Under the pieces are notes generated by a model that searched no databases, was not told the origin of the DNA, and saw only the letters and a list, made by a program, of their open reading frames with translations. A stretch of 64,000 nucleotides of DNA from Arthrobacter sp. SLBN-112 (GTDB lineage Bacteria; Actinomycetota; Actinomycetes; Actinomycetales; Micrococcaceae): contig NZ_VFMU01000001.1 in the NCBI RefSeq assembly GCF_006715225.1, positions 2,418,001 to 2,482,000 on the forward strand, read 5' to 3'. The stretch's first letter is position 1, and each line of letters starts with the position of its first letter. Both the position numbers and the translations under genes were made by a program. Shown here one piece after another: positions 1-8,718 of this stretch.

Positions 1-1273
1 TGGCCGCGTTCTCGTACCCGATGTACTTGTTCAGCGGGGTGACGATGGACGGTGACGCCTCGGCCAGGAAGCGGGCGCGCTCCACATTGGCCGTGATGCC
101 GTCGATCATCTTGTCCGCCATGACGCGGCTGGTGTTGGCCAGCAGGCGGATGGACTCGAGCAGGTTGGCGGCCATGACCGGGATGCCAACGTTCAGTTCG
201 AAGGCGCCGTTGGTGCCGGACCAGGCGATGGCGGTGTCGTTGCCGATAACCTGGGCCGCCACCATAATGGACGCCTCGCAGATGACCGGGTTGACCTTGC
301 CTGGCATGATCGAGGAGCCGGGCTGCAGGTCCGGGATGGCGATCTCGCCGAGTCCGGTGTTGGGGCCGGAACCCATCCAGCGAAGGTCATTGTTGATCTT
401 CATGAACGAGATGGCGATGTTGCGCAGCTGGCTGGACGCCTCGATCAGGCCGTCACGGTTGGCCTGGGCCTCGAAGTGGTCGCGGGCCTCGGTCAGCGGC
501 AGGCCGGTATCCGTGGCAAGCAGCTCGATAACGCGCTCCGGGAAACCGGCCGGTGTGTTGATGCCGGTGCCCACGGCGGTGCCGCCCAGCGGAACCTCGG
601 CAACGCGGGGGAGTGAGGCGTTGATGCGCTCGATGCCATAGCGGACCTGCGCGGCGTAGCCGCCGAACTCCTGGCCCAGGGTCACCGGGGTGGCATCCAT
701 GAGGTGGGTGCGGCCGGACTTCACCACGTCCTTGAACTCCGCGGCCTTGCGCTCCAGCGAGCCGGCCAGGTAGTCAAGGGCGGGGATGAGGTCGTTGATC
801 AGCGCGGACGTGGCGGCCACATGCACGGACGTGGGAAACACGTCGTTGGAGGACTGCGAGGCGTTGACGTGGTCGTTCGGGTGGACAACCTTGTCGCTGC
901 CGGCGGCCTTCAGTGCACGGGTGGCCAGTTCGGCAATGACCTCGTTGGTGTTCATGTTCGAGGACGTGCCGGAGCCGGTCTGGAAGACGTCGATGGGGAA
1001 GTCGCCGTCGTACTTGCCGGCAGCCACCTCGTCGGCAGCGTCTGCAATCGCCTTGGCCAGCTCGCCGTCGAGCACGCCCAGTTCTGCGTTGGCCTGGGCG
1101 GCAGCCTTCTTGACCCGGGCCAGCGCCTCAATGTGGGTGCGCTCAAGGGTCTTGCCGGAAATGGGGAAGTTCTCCACTGCCCGCTGCGTCTGCGCGCGGT
1201 ACAGTGCGTTCACGGGGACGCGGACTTCGCCCATCGTGTCATGTTCAATGCGGAACTCTTCAGTGGAAGTCAT
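1..1273 (-). CDS. fumC: Fumarate hydratase class II, C-terminus cut by window edge
   Basis: This encodes the TCA-cycle enzyme that interconverts fumarate and malate in the cytosol. The start is the ATG at 1273 ([11 protein letters not shown]). The visible 424 codons carry the class II fumarase/aspartase fold motifs: [10 protein letters not shown] near residue 99, [15 protein letters not shown] near 138, [11 protein letters not shown] near 186, and the signature [11 protein letters not shown] near 319, which holds the catalytic serine loop. Class II fumarases are about 465 residues, so roughly 40 C-terminal residues lie beyond base 1. It is the last visible gene of a minus-strand run: DUF4245 gene, carbonic anhydrase, fumC. 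An 88-bp gap with a 9-bp hairpin (1326-1352) separates it from the carbonic anhydrase. The GSSxMPxKxN signature is shared with aspartase and argininosuccinate lyase, but overall similarity is clearly to FumC. Confidence 0.96.
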   Translation of the reverse strand, partial: MTSTEEFRIEHDTMGEVRVPVNALYRAQTQRAVENFPISGKTLERTHIEALARVKKAAAQANAELGVLDGELAKAIADAADEVAAGKYDGDFPIDVFQTGSGTSSNMNTNEVIAELATRALKAAGSDKVVHPNDHVNASQSSNDVFPTSVHVAATSALINDLIPALDYLAGSLERKAAEFKDVVKSGRTHLMDATPVTLGQEFGGYAAQVRYGIERINASLPRVAEVPLGGTAVGTGINTPAGFPERVIELLATDTGLPLTEARDHFEAQANRDGLIEASSQLRNIAISFMKINNDLRWMGSGPNTGLGEIAIPDLQPGSSIMPGKVNPVICEASIMVAAQVIGNDTAIAWSGTNGAFELNVGIPVMAANLLESIRLLANTSRVMADKMIDGITANVERARFLAEASPSIVTPLNKYIGYENAA

Positions 1274-1360
1274 GGGGCTAGCTTATGGCGATCCGGTGCC
1301 CCATCGAAAACCGTTAAGGGAGCATTGCCGGCGGCCCGCTGGACCGCCGGCATAGGGGTC

Positions 1361-1975
1361 CTAAAGCTCGCCGATTCCGGAAACAAGGTCGGCGCGGCCC
1401 TCAGCCAGCCGATAGGAAAGGCCGACGACGGCGGTGCGGCCGCCTTCGATTGCGTCGGAAATCACACGCGAGCTGTCCGCAAGGCGCTGCGCCGTCTGCT
1501 TGACGTGCTCCACCACCATGTCGTTGACCTCGGGCTGGTCATTGCGCAGGGACGTCAGCACGGAGGGCGTGATGCGCTCCACGAGGTCGCGGATGAAGCC
1601 GGCCGGCATCTCGCCGGTCTCCACGGCGTCCTTGGTGGCGGTGACGGCGCCGCAGCTGTCGTGCCCAAGGATGACAATCAGCGGCACGTTCAGCACGCCG
1701 ACGCTGTACTCGAGGGACCCCAGGACGGCGTCGTCGATGACCTGTCCGGCGGTACGGACCACGAAAACGTCGCCCAGGCCGACGTCGAAAATGATTTCCG
1801 CCGCGAGCCGGGAATCAGAGCAGCCGAAGATCACCGCGAAGGGATTCTGCGTCTCCACGAGCGATGATCGCCGCGACGCATTCTGGTTCGGATGGGAGGA
1901 CTCGCCGTTTACGAAACGTTCATTGCCTTCGCGCAGGCGGCGCCAGGCCAGTGCAGGGGTCAGGTTAGTCGTCAC
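1361..1975 (-). CDS. Beta-class carbonic anhydrase
   Basis: This is a 204-residue zinc enzyme that hydrates CO2 to bicarbonate. The beta-class metal and catalytic residues are visible: C52, D54 and R56 in GCSDSR, then H105 and C108 in GHDSCG. These match the C-D-R...H-x2-C pattern of the family, and length is typical. The start is a GTG at 1975; its ribosome-binding stretch (AAGGTGGGG on the minus strand) overlaps the TAA stop of the DUF4245 gene (1985-1987), so translation of the two is probably coupled. It sits between the DUF4245 gene and fumC. Supply of bicarbonate for carboxylations and pH balance is the usual role; a specific partner cannot be read from the sequence. Confidence 0.95.
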   Translation of the reverse strand: MTTNLTPALAWRRLREGNERFVNGESSHPNQNASRRSSLVETQNPFAVIFGCSDSRLAAEIIFDVGLGDVFVVRTAGQVIDDAVLGSLEYSVGVLNVPLIVILGHDSCGAVTATKDAVETGEMPAGFIRDLVERITPSVLTSLRNDQPEVNDMVVEHVKQTAQRLADSSRVISDAIEGGRTAVVGLSYRLAEGRADLVSGIGEL

Positions 1976-1984
1976 GGCCCCACC

Positions 1985-2665
1985 TTACGGCGTGGGGGCC
2001 GCCGAGGGTGAAACTGTGACGGCGGGGCTGCCCTCAAGGGAGGTGACGACGGCGGCGGCGAGCGTTGCGAATTCGTCCAGTTGCGCCGCCCCGGAGAGGA
2101 TGACGGTGCTGCCCCGGTAGTTCAGCACCACCGATTTCTCACCCTTGCCGCTGTCGCGCAGTTCCCATTCCTGGCCGCCCGCGTTCCGCGAGCCGGTGAC
2201 GGGGGCGTTCCTGGTCTGCTGCAGGAGCCAGGTGGGGTTGGGGTTCCGGGTCTGCACCAAACCGATGAAGGATGTTTTGGGGGTCAGGTAGCCGACCTCC
2301 CAGGTGGGTACGCCGCTGCCGGTGCCTGCTTCCCACCGGGCGTAGTTGGCGCGGAAGGCATTGCCGGTATCAGGGGCAACGGGTGTGAATCCTGCCACAT
2401 CCGCCGCGTTCCGTGCCACCGATGCAACGTCGATGTCCGGCCGGTAGCCATCGCCCTTGGGCTGGGGATTCATGAGGACAACGGGCAGGAACGCCGCAAT
2501 GCTGAGCACCAGGGCAATGATCATGCCGATCACCGAGGCGTTCGCCCGCTTCGCCGCTGCCGCCGGAATGACGGGCTTAACCGGGGCGCCCGTACTGCTG
2601 CCGGCAGGGCCGGAACGTGCCTCGGGCTGTTCCTGGCCGGAGGTGGGACTGGTGGCTTCCTGCAT
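1985..2665 (-). CDS. DUF4245 family membrane-anchored protein
   Basis: This is a 226-residue protein of unknown function. It has a Pro/Ser/Ala-rich N-terminus (about 1-40), one hydrophobic helix (about 44-66, IGMIIALVLSIAAFLPVVLM) and an extracytoplasmic C-terminal domain that resembles DUF4245. This family commonly sits beside glpX and fumC in actinobacteria, as it does here. I place the start at the ATG at 2665 because GAGGGG lies 8 bases upstream on the minus strand; the open frame runs further upstream but has no comparable ribosome-binding site, and that extension would enter the divergent glpX gene. The TAA stop abuts the carbonic anhydrase start. No catalytic motif is evident. Confidence 0.8.
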   Translation of the reverse strand: MQEATSPTSGQEQPEARSGPAGSSTGAPVKPVIPAAAAKRANASVIGMIIALVLSIAAFLPVVLMNPQPKGDGYRPDIDVASVARNAADVAGFTPVAPDTGNAFRANYARWEAGTGSGVPTWEVGYLTPKTSFIGLVQTRNPNPTWLLQQTRNAPVTGSRNAGGQEWELRDSGKGEKSVVLNYRGSTVILSGAAQLDEFATLAAAVVTSLEGSPAVTVSPSAAPTP

Positions 2666-2794
2666 GTCATTCACCCCTCTATAGTCGCCCATCCCGGAGC
2701 CGGACTTCCATTCGGCCCTGGCCTGGGGTACCGCGGAACCGCAGCGCACATTGCGTGGTTGCGTCATGGGCCGCCCGCAGAGTGGTGCCGCGAC

Positions 2795-2800
2795 TATGAT
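2795..2800 (+). promoter_or_regulatory. Candidate -10 box of glpX
   Basis: The hexamer TATGAT lies 75 bases upstream of the glpX start and is near the sigma-70 consensus. I see no good -35 box. It would give a leader of roughly 65-70 bases. Confidence 0.4.
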
Positions 2801-2874
2801 CGATAGCAGAGGAATCACCGTCCTGCTGCACCGGCGGGCGGGTTCAATGATCGCCACTCGAAGAAGAGGTTCAC

Positions 2875-3912
2875 GTGTCACCAGCGTCCATGACCCAGAA
2901 GTACTCCACGATTTCACCGTCCCTTGCGGTGGGCCACGACGAGCCGGACCGCAACCTCGCCCTTGAGCTTGTCCGCGTCACCGAGGCCGCGGCCATCGCG
3001 GGCGGCCACTGGGTGGGTTTTGGCGACAAGAACACCGCCGACGGCGCAGCGGTGGACGCCATGCGTTCCTTCCTGCAGACCGTCCACTTCAACGGTGTGG
3101 TGGTGATCGGCGAGGGCGAAAAGGACGAAGCGCCCATGTTGTTCAACGGTGAGCGCGTTGGCGACGGCACCGGCCCCGAATGCGACGTGGCCGTTGACCC
3201 CATCGACGGTACCCGCCTGACCGCCCTGGGCATCAACAACGCCCTCGCTGTCCTGGCTGTTGCCGAGCGTGGCTCCATGTTCGATCCCTCCGCTGTGTTC
3301 TACATGGAGAAGCTCGTCACTGGCCCTGAGGCCGCCGACATGGTTGACCTGCGCCTGCCGGTCAAGCAGAACCTGCACCTCATCGCCAAGGCCAAGGGTG
3401 TCAAGGTCAACCAGCTCAACGTCATGGTGCTGGACCGCGACCGCCACAAGCCGCTCATCGAGGAGATCCGCGAGGCCGGCGCGCGCACCAAGATCATCCT
3501 GGACGGCGACGTTGCCGGCGCCATCGCCGCTGCCCGCTCCGGCACCGGGGTGGATGCGCTGATGGGTATCGGCGGCACCCCCGAGGGAATCGTGGCCGCC
3601 TGTGCCATCAAATCCCTGGGCGGCGTGATCCAGGGCCGTCTCTGGCCCACCAGCGATGAAGAAAAGCAGAAGGCCATCGACGCCGGCCATGACCTCGACC
3701 GCGTGCTTTCCACCAACGATCTGGTCTCCAGCGACAACTGCTACTTCGCCGCCACCGGCATCACGGACGGCGACCTGCTCAAGGGTGTCCGCTACTCCAA
3801 GGACAAGGTCCTCACCCAGTCCATCGTCATGCGCTCCAAGTCCGGCACCATCCGTTTCGTCGACGGCGAGCACCGCGCCGACAAGTGGGAAGGCTACGCC
3901 CGCAAGAGCTGA
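2875..3912 (+). CDS. glpX: Fructose-1,6-bisphosphatase class II
   Basis: This gluconeogenic enzyme hydrolyses fructose 1,6-bisphosphate to fructose 6-phosphate. The 345-residue protein has the class II motifs GEGEKDEAPM (79-88), which binds metal, DPIDGTR (108-114), and a GIGGTPEG stretch near 225 in the substrate region. The chosen start is the GTG at 2875, preceded by AAGAGG. An ATG five codons downstream (2890) is the main alternative. It is divergent from the DUF4245-carbonic anhydrase-fumC run, with a 209-bp spacer. A hairpin terminator follows. Actinobacteria usually rely on GlpX as their main FBPase, so this gene is probably essential on gluconeogenic carbon sources. Confidence 0.97.
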   Translation: MSPASMTQKYSTISPSLAVGHDEPDRNLALELVRVTEAAAIAGGHWVGFGDKNTADGAAVDAMRSFLQTVHFNGVVVIGEGEKDEAPMLFNGERVGDGTGPECDVAVDPIDGTRLTALGINNALAVLAVAERGSMFDPSAVFYMEKLVTGPEAADMVDLRLPVKQNLHLIAKAKGVKVNQLNVMVLDRDRHKPLIEEIREAGARTKIILDGDVAGAIAAARSGTGVDALMGIGGTPEGIVAACAIKSLGGVIQGRLWPTSDEEKQKAIDAGHDLDRVLSTNDLVSSDNCYFAATGITDGDLLKGVRYSKDKVLTQSIVMRSKSGTIRFVDGEHRADKWEGYARKS

Positions 3913-3937
3913 TCCACGGCCTCTGCAGGATGTAAGG

Positions 3938-3968
3938 CCCCGGGACGCCGCGTGCGTGCCGGGGTTTT
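3938..3968 (+). terminator. Hairpin terminator after glpX
   Basis: CCCCGG (3938-3943) pairs with CCGGGG (3959-3964) and TTTT follows. The loop contains a further ACGC/GCGT pairing. Confidence 0.65.
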
Positions 3969-3986
3969 GCCGTTAATGCCTTGGTA

Positions 3987-3992
3987 TAGGGT
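3987..3992 (+). promoter_or_regulatory. Leaderless-type -10 box of the FemABX gene
   Basis: TAGGGT is followed by 7 bases and then the ATG at 4000, so transcription would start at or next to the start codon. There is no ribosome-binding site. An overlapping TATAGG at 3985 is an alternative register. Confidence 0.55.
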
Positions 3993-3999
3993 TTAAGCC

Positions 4000-5055
4000 A
4001 TGATTCCTGCTGTTGTGCCCTGTACTGACCGCGCCCTTTGGGACGAAAATGTCGACCAGTTCCAGGGGCATCCGCAACAGCTGTGGGGCTGGGGCGAGAC
4101 CAAGGGGATGCACGGCTGGTCGGTGGACCGGGTCCTGGTCAAGGCCGGGGAAGAAACCATCGGCGCCGCCCAGCTGCTGGTCCGCAGGCTTCCCGTCCCC
4201 TTCCGGGCGCTGGTTTACATTCCGCGCGGTCCCATGTGCTCAGTGGAGAACGCGCAGGTGGTCCTCAACCGGCTGGCCGAGCACGCTGCCCTCCGCCACA
4301 GGGGAGTGGCCCTCAGCATCGAGCCCGACTGGGACAAGGACTCCGCCTTCGCCGGCGCCGTCGCCGGCGCAGGCTTCCGCGAGTCGGCCAACACTGTCCT
4401 TATCCCGCGCACGCTCATCCTGGACCTCACCCGGTCCGACGACGAGCTGATGGCGGAGATGTCCAAGTCCACGCGGGCGAACATCCGCAAGGCCATGCGC
4501 AGCGACGTGGAATTCCGCAAGGTCAAGAACGACTCCGAGCTGGAGCAGGTGCTGGCCATCTACCACGACACGGCAGCGCGGGCCGGCTTCGGCATCCACG
4601 AGGACCAGTACTACCGCGACATCTTCAAGAACCTCGGCGACGCCTCGCCGATCATTGCCGCGTTCGACGGCGAGCAGATGCTTGCCTTCACCTGGCTGTC
4701 CCGCAGCGGCTCCACCGCGTTCGAACTCTACGGCGGAGTTTCCGCCGAAGGCCAGAAGCAGCGCGTGAACTACGGCGTGAAGTGGGCAGCCCTGCAGTCA
4801 ATGCGCGAGGACGGCTGCAGCCGGTACGACTTCAACGGCCTGCTCAACGACGGCATTTCCGACTTCAAAAAGCAGTTCGGCAAACACGAAAACATGCTGC
4901 TGGGCACCTGGGACAAGCCGCTGTCGCCGTTCTACCCCGCCTACTCCACCGCCATGCCGCTGGCCCGGAAGGGGCTCCAGCGGGGGCGGCAGCTGCTGAA
5001 GACCGCGGCCGGGCGGGTTCTGCCGCTGGTCCGGAAGCTGCGCCCCGGCAGCTGA
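4000..5055 (+). CDS. FemABX-type peptidoglycan bridge aminoacyltransferase
   Basis: The 351-residue protein resembles the FemA/FemB/FemX family. These enzymes use aminoacyl-tRNA to add amino acids to the peptide side chain of lipid II, building the interpeptide bridge of peptidoglycan at the cytoplasmic membrane. Visible family traits are an N-terminal GNAT-like subdomain (GHPQQLWGWGETKG near residue 23), a central STRANIRKAMRS helix near 155, a second GNAT half with FTWLSRSGSTAFELYGG, and NYGVKWAALQSMREDG followed by YDFNG, typical of this group. No signal peptide or membrane helix is seen. Micrococcaceae have variable bridges with Ala, Ser, Thr or Glu, so the amino acid used cannot be stated. 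It is expressed from its own probable leaderless promoter and ends in a two-way terminator shared with manA. Confidence 0.85.
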   Translation: MIPAVVPCTDRALWDENVDQFQGHPQQLWGWGETKGMHGWSVDRVLVKAGEETIGAAQLLVRRLPVPFRALVYIPRGPMCSVENAQVVLNRLAEHAALRHRGVALSIEPDWDKDSAFAGAVAGAGFRESANTVLIPRTLILDLTRSDDELMAEMSKSTRANIRKAMRSDVEFRKVKNDSELEQVLAIYHDTAARAGFGIHEDQYYRDIFKNLGDASPIIAAFDGEQMLAFTWLSRSGSTAFELYGGVSAEGQKQRVNYGVKWAALQSMREDGCSRYDFNGLLNDGISDFKKQFGKHENMLLGTWDKPLSPFYPAYSTAMPLARKGLQRGRQLLKTAAGRVLPLVRKLRPGS

Positions 5056-5067
5056 CTGCACCAAAAC

Positions 5068-5111
5068 AAAGGGCGACGGCCGCACCCCGGTGGGTGCCGC
5101 CGTCGCCCTTT
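5068..5111. terminator. Bidirectional terminator between the FemABX gene and manA
   Basis: AAAGGGCGACGGC (5068-5080) pairs perfectly with GCCGTCGCCCTTT (5099-5111). The A-rich 5' side and T-rich 3' side suit termination from both converging genes. Confidence 0.8.
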
Positions 5112-5129
5112 GGCGTTGCGGCCGGGCCG

Positions 5130-6374
5130 CTAAAGGCCGGTGGTCACGGCGAAGGCCAGCGCCGTCCCGTCACTGCCTGCTGCCCGGTGGACGTTGACGG
5201 GGGCTTCCGCGGCGGCGATGAATGCGCTGCCGCCCCGCGACAGCTCCAGGTCTCCCTTGGGGGAGTCGAGGTAAACCTCACCCGCCACCACGATGACCAC
5301 GGCCGGGCCGGCCTGCGCCAGCGGAACGGGGCCGGCGCCCGGCCCCAGCTCGATGCGCTGCAGCTGGAACTCCCGGAAGGGCGGGCGGAAGAGCTCCTGG
5401 TCCATCACCGTGTTTTCGGCAGCCAGCATGGGCACGGCCACCGGACGGAAGTCAATGGTGTGCAGGAGTTCGGGCACATCCACGTGCTTGGGCGTCAAGC
5501 CGCCGCGCAGGACGTTGTCGGAGGAGGCCATGACCTCCACGCCCAGCCCGTGCAGGTACGCGTGCACGTTCCCGGCAGGCAGATACACCGCCTCGCCCGG
5601 CGTGAGGGATATGCGGTTCAGCAGCAGCGAGATCAGGACGCCCGGATCGCCGGGGTACTTCTCGTTGAGGCTGATAACGGTGCCCAGCTCTGCCTGGTAC
5701 GGCTCAAGCGGAGAACCGGACACCAGGGCCGCCACCACCAGGGCAGTTTCGTCTGCCACGCCCTGGCCGCCCATGATCAGCCGTTCAAAGGCCCGCCGGA
5801 GCCCCGCGCCCTCATCCGGTGCATCGAGGTCTTCGAGAAGCGCTTGAAGCAGCTGCGGGGTCTGCCCGGCGTCAGGGAAGGCCGCCGCAACATGCTGCAG
5901 GATCTTTCGGGTTTCCGCTGCCGGGCGGAATCCGCACAGCGCCTCGAACGGCGTGAGGGCGAAGATCATCTCCGGCTTGTGGTTGTCATCCTTGTAGTTA
6001 CGGTTCGGGGCATGGGGATCGATTCCCGCTTCGTTTTCCCGTGCGAAGCCCTCCCGCGCCTGCTCCAGGCTCGGGTGGACCTGGAGGGAGAGCGGCTGCG
6101 CGGCCGCAAGGATCTTGGCCAGGAACGGCAGGCGGGGGCCAAAGGCGTCGACGGATTCCGCGCCGAGGAAATGCTCCGGGTCGGAGGAGATCAGGGCGTC
6201 CAGCGGACTCCGGGACCCGTCCTCGGGCAGGTGCGCCACGGACGGAGAGTCCGGGTGCGCCCCGATCCATAGTTCTGCCTCCGGGCGTCCCGATTCCGGA
6301 CGGCCCAGCAGCGAGGCGATGGCGGTCGTCGAACCCCAGGCGTAGTCCCGGAGGACGTTCTCAATCTCGTACAA
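5130..6374 (-). CDS. manA: Mannose-6-phosphate isomerase, type I
   Basis: This zinc enzyme interconverts fructose 6-phosphate and mannose 6-phosphate, feeding GDP-mannose and thus glycoconjugates and protein O-mannosylation. The 414-residue protein has the type I cupin motifs: LSLQVHPS near residue 95 (Gln and His metal ligands), NHKPEM near 131 (Glu ligand), and the signature around YLPAGNVHAYLHGLGVEVM near 257 with the fourth ligand. The start is a TTG at 6374, preceded by AAGGAACGG; no closer ATG/GTG fits the conserved N-terminus YEIENVLRDYAWGS. It lies 99 bp downstream of the LCP gene and may be the last gene of a purK-purE-LCP-manA transcript. In related actinobacteria manA more often sits near ahcY; here it does not. 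Confidence 0.95.
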   Translation of the reverse strand: MYEIENVLRDYAWGSTTAIASLLGRPESGRPEAELWIGAHPDSPSVAHLPEDGSRSPLDALISSDPEHFLGAESVDAFGPRLPFLAKILAAAQPLSLQVHPSLEQAREGFARENEAGIDPHAPNRNYKDDNHKPEMIFALTPFEALCGFRPAAETRKILQHVAAAFPDAGQTPQLLQALLEDLDAPDEGAGLRRAFERLIMGGQGVADETALVVAALVSGSPLEPYQAELGTVISLNEKYPGDPGVLISLLLNRISLTPGEAVYLPAGNVHAYLHGLGVEVMASSDNVLRGGLTPKHVDVPELLHTIDFRPVAVPMLAAENTVMDQELFRPPFREFQLQRIELGPGAGPVPLAQAGPAVVIVVAGEVYLDSPKGDLELSRGGSAFIAAAEAPVNVHRAAGSDGTALAFAVTTGL

Positions 6375-6473
6375 ACCGTGTTCCGTTCCTTATGCAGGTG
6401 GCACCCTTATGGGCGGGTACCGATGGTGGGCACTGATGGTGGACCCTGGAAGCGGGCCCCTTTGGGGTGGCCG

Positions 6474-8123
6474 CTACAGCGGGGCGCACTGTCCGTTGGT
6501 GGCCACGAGCTGGCGGATGGCCTCTTCGTCTCCCTCGAGCTTGAGCTGGGTCAGCATTTCCTCGGTGATCGGCTCGCCGTCGGGAGTCGTGGTGACGGGC
6601 GTGAAGTCCGACGGCGAGGGCTGCTGGACGGCATTGCCGCCGGTTGGCAGGGTGGCGGGGACAGGCCCGGCCGCCTGGAGATGCCCGGCACCTGCCTGCG
6701 GAACTGCCATCCCGTCGTCGGGAATTCCGGCCGACTGCGCCCCCTTGGCGGATGCCGACGCCAGCAGCTGGTCCACCCGCTCATGGATCTGGTCGAAGTC
6801 AGGGTTGGTGGAGAATGACGGATCGAAGTCCGGCGGTCCGATGGTGAGCCGCTTGACGTCCTTGCCCCTCGCCTTGATGGCGAGGTCCAGGAAACTGCCC
6901 AGCTGCGCGGAGGAGATGTTGGACTCCACCACCTTGGTTCCGGCGCCGGCGATGTCCTCGAACTTGGACAGCAAGGTGGCTGGATCCAGCTGCTTCAGCA
7001 TTGCCTGCTGCACGCACTGCTGGCGCTGGATGCGGGAATAGTCGTCCACATACTCGCGGGACCGCCCATACCAGAGTGCCTGGGCGCCGTTGAGCGTCTG
7101 GTCTCCGGCGGGGATCCAGCCCAGGGGCATGCCGTGGGTCTTGGTGGCCTCGTCGAAATAGCCGCTCATGGGAACCCAGCCGCCGGCCTTGATCCGGATG
7201 CCGCCCATGGCGTCGATGAGCGTCGAGAAGCCCTCCATGTCAACCAGGACATAGGCCTGGATCTGCATGCCCAGCGTGCCGGAGACCGCCTCCATGGTCG
7301 CTTGGGCGCCGGGGTCTGCCACGCCGGGGTACAGGTCGGTGTGCTCGTTAGTGACCTCGGTGTTGATGGCATTGATCAGGCATTCATCGCCGCAGTTGTA
7401 GCCGTCGGGGTAGATGGCACGCATGGGTGAACCTTCGCTGAACTGTGCGTTCTGGAAGTTCCTGGGAACGGAAATGATCGCGGTCTGGCCGGTCTCGGCA
7501 TCAACGCTCAGGATGGAGAGGCTGTCCGGGCGGCGTCCGGTACGGTCATCGCCGGCGTCGCCGCCCATCATGAGGAAGTTGTAGCGTCCGTCCACCGGCT
7601 TCATGGCCGGGCCGGAGGAGAAGATGTTGCCGATGGCGTTCCGGCCCACGTTCAGCAGGTAGGCTGCGTAGCCCATGGAGCCGCTGCCCACCATCAACGC
7701 GAGGACCAGGGCGATGCCGACGGCGGGGCGCGCCTTCGGTGCCAGCAGGACAGGACGGATGAGCCGGAGGGTATTCAGGAAGAGGAAGGCCCAGCCGAGC
7801 GCCAGCGCTGCCAGCAGGACCACGAGCACCAGTGACGTAACAGGGTTGGTGACGATGCTGATGACCAGGCTCCGGTTGAGCAGCAGCATGGCCACTGTCA
7901 GCACCAGGAGCGCCCATACGCACAGGGTGACGCGCAGGGCAGTGCGCCCCAGCTTCCGGTCACCCGCGACGAGCTGCGCGCTGCCCGGTACCAGGAGCGT
8001 CAGCAGGACCAGTACGAACGCACGCTTGGTGCGGACCTCGGAGGACGCACTGACCGGATAGCGCACCGGATCTGTCATGGCGGCCCCGGAGCCGGTATTG
8101 AGTACGCTGCTGCTGCTGGCCAT
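6474..8123 (-). CDS. LytR-CpsA-Psr (LCP) family cell-wall ligase
   Basis: LCP proteins transfer undecaprenyl-linked glycopolymers (teichoic acid, arabinogalactan or capsule type) onto peptidoglycan outside the membrane. The 549-residue protein has several N-terminal membrane helices (about residues 25-190) and then the LCP domain. Motifs seen are YNFLMMGGDAGDDRTGRRPDSLSI and ISVPRN, which hold the Asp and Arg residues that bind the pyrophosphate lipid, then the GGI and YGRSRE...DDYSRIQRQQ segments. The tail is Pro/Thr-rich. The open frame extends upstream to 8258 but that part lies inside purE. I chose the ATG at 8123, 10 bp after the purE stop, with AGGG 8 bases upstream; an ATG at 8078 is the alternative. 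Homology to M. tuberculosis CpsA/Rv3267, near purE/purK there too, supports the assignment. Confidence 0.92.
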   Translation of the reverse strand: MASSSSVLNTGSGAAMTDPVRYPVSASSEVRTKRAFVLVLLTLLVPGSAQLVAGDRKLGRTALRVTLCVWALLVLTVAMLLLNRSLVISIVTNPVTSLVLVVLLAALALGWAFLFLNTLRLIRPVLLAPKARPAVGIALVLALMVGSGSMGYAAYLLNVGRNAIGNIFSSGPAMKPVDGRYNFLMMGGDAGDDRTGRRPDSLSILSVDAETGQTAIISVPRNFQNAQFSEGSPMRAIYPDGYNCGDECLINAINTEVTNEHTDLYPGVADPGAQATMEAVSGTLGMQIQAYVLVDMEGFSTLIDAMGGIRIKAGGWVPMSGYFDEATKTHGMPLGWIPAGDQTLNGAQALWYGRSREYVDDYSRIQRQQCVQQAMLKQLDPATLLSKFEDIAGAGTKVVESNISSAQLGSFLDLAIKARGKDVKRLTIGPPDFDPSFSTNPDFDQIHERVDQLLASASAKGAQSAGIPDDGMAVPQAGAGHLQAAGPVPATLPTGGNAVQQPSPSDFTPVTTTPDGEPITEEMLTQLKLEGDEEAIRQLVATNGQCAPL

Positions 8124-8133
8124 GCCCGCCGCC

Positions 8134-8718
8134 CTAACGGCTGCCCCGAAGGGCGCTGGAACCGCCGGGGAAGACTTCGCTGACTTTTTGCCGCAGGCTT
8201 GCGCCCTTGCGGGAAGCCACCGCGTTGAGGTCGGCGGCGAAGTCCAGGAGGTCCGCACGCAGCGAAGAGGCCAGCTCGTCCGTGCCGGAGGCCAACATCC
8301 TTACGGCCAGGAGCCCGGCGTTCCGGGCGCCTGCGATGGACACGGTGGCTACCGGCACTCCGGCCGGCATCTGGACGATGGACAGCAGGGAATCCATCCC
8401 GTCAAGGGTCTTCAGGGGAACGGGAACGCCGATCACTGGCAGCGGCGTGACGCTGGCGAGCATGCCTGGCAGGTGGGCGGCACCGCCGGCGCCGGCGATG
8501 ATTACCCGCAGGCCGCGTTCGTGGGCGGTCTGGCCGTACCGGATCATTTCGGTGGGCATCCGGTGGGCTGAGACGACGTCCGCTTCAAAGGGGATGCCGA
8601 ACTCAGCCAGGGCGTCTGCCGCAGCCTCCATGACCGGCCAGTCCGAGTCGGAGCCCATGACCAGGCCGACCAGGGGACTGGCACCGGAACCGGCGGCGGT
8701 GGTTGCTTCGGCGCTCAT
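8134..8718 (-). CDS. purE: N5-carboxyaminoimidazole ribonucleotide mutase
   Basis: PurE rearranges N5-CAIR to CAIR in purine synthesis. The 194-residue protein has the class I motifs GSDSDWPVM near residue 22, SAHRMP near 50, and [13 protein letters not shown] near 76. Its ATG overlaps the purK stop by 4 bases (ATGA, 8715-8718) and GAGGAG lies 6 bases upstream inside purK, so the two are translationally coupled. This fits substrate channelling of the unstable N5-CAIR from PurK. A 30-residue C-terminal tail beyond the core is present. Confidence 0.97.
   Translation of the reverse strand: MSAEATTAAGSGASPLVGLVMGSDSDWPVMEAAADALAEFGIPFEADVVSAHRMPTEMIRYGQTAHERGLRVIIAGAGGAAHLPGMLASVTPLPVIGVPVPLKTLDGMDSLLSIVQMPAGVPVATVSIAGARNAGLLAVRMLASGTDELASSLRADLLDFAADLNAVASRKGASLRQKVSEVFPGGSSALRGSR

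Noticed and set aside
1326..1352. Terminator between the carbonic anhydrase gene and fumC
   Set aside because: A 9-bp hairpin is present, but there is no T-tract on the minus strand and fumC follows closely, so it is not called.
4038..6272. 744-residue plus-strand open frame
   Set aside because: It is a shadow across the FemABX gene and antisense to manA, with a terminator in the middle and no recognisable motifs.
8124..8258. Longer N-terminus of the LCP protein
   Set aside because: The extension lies entirely inside purE in another frame and has no membrane or family character.
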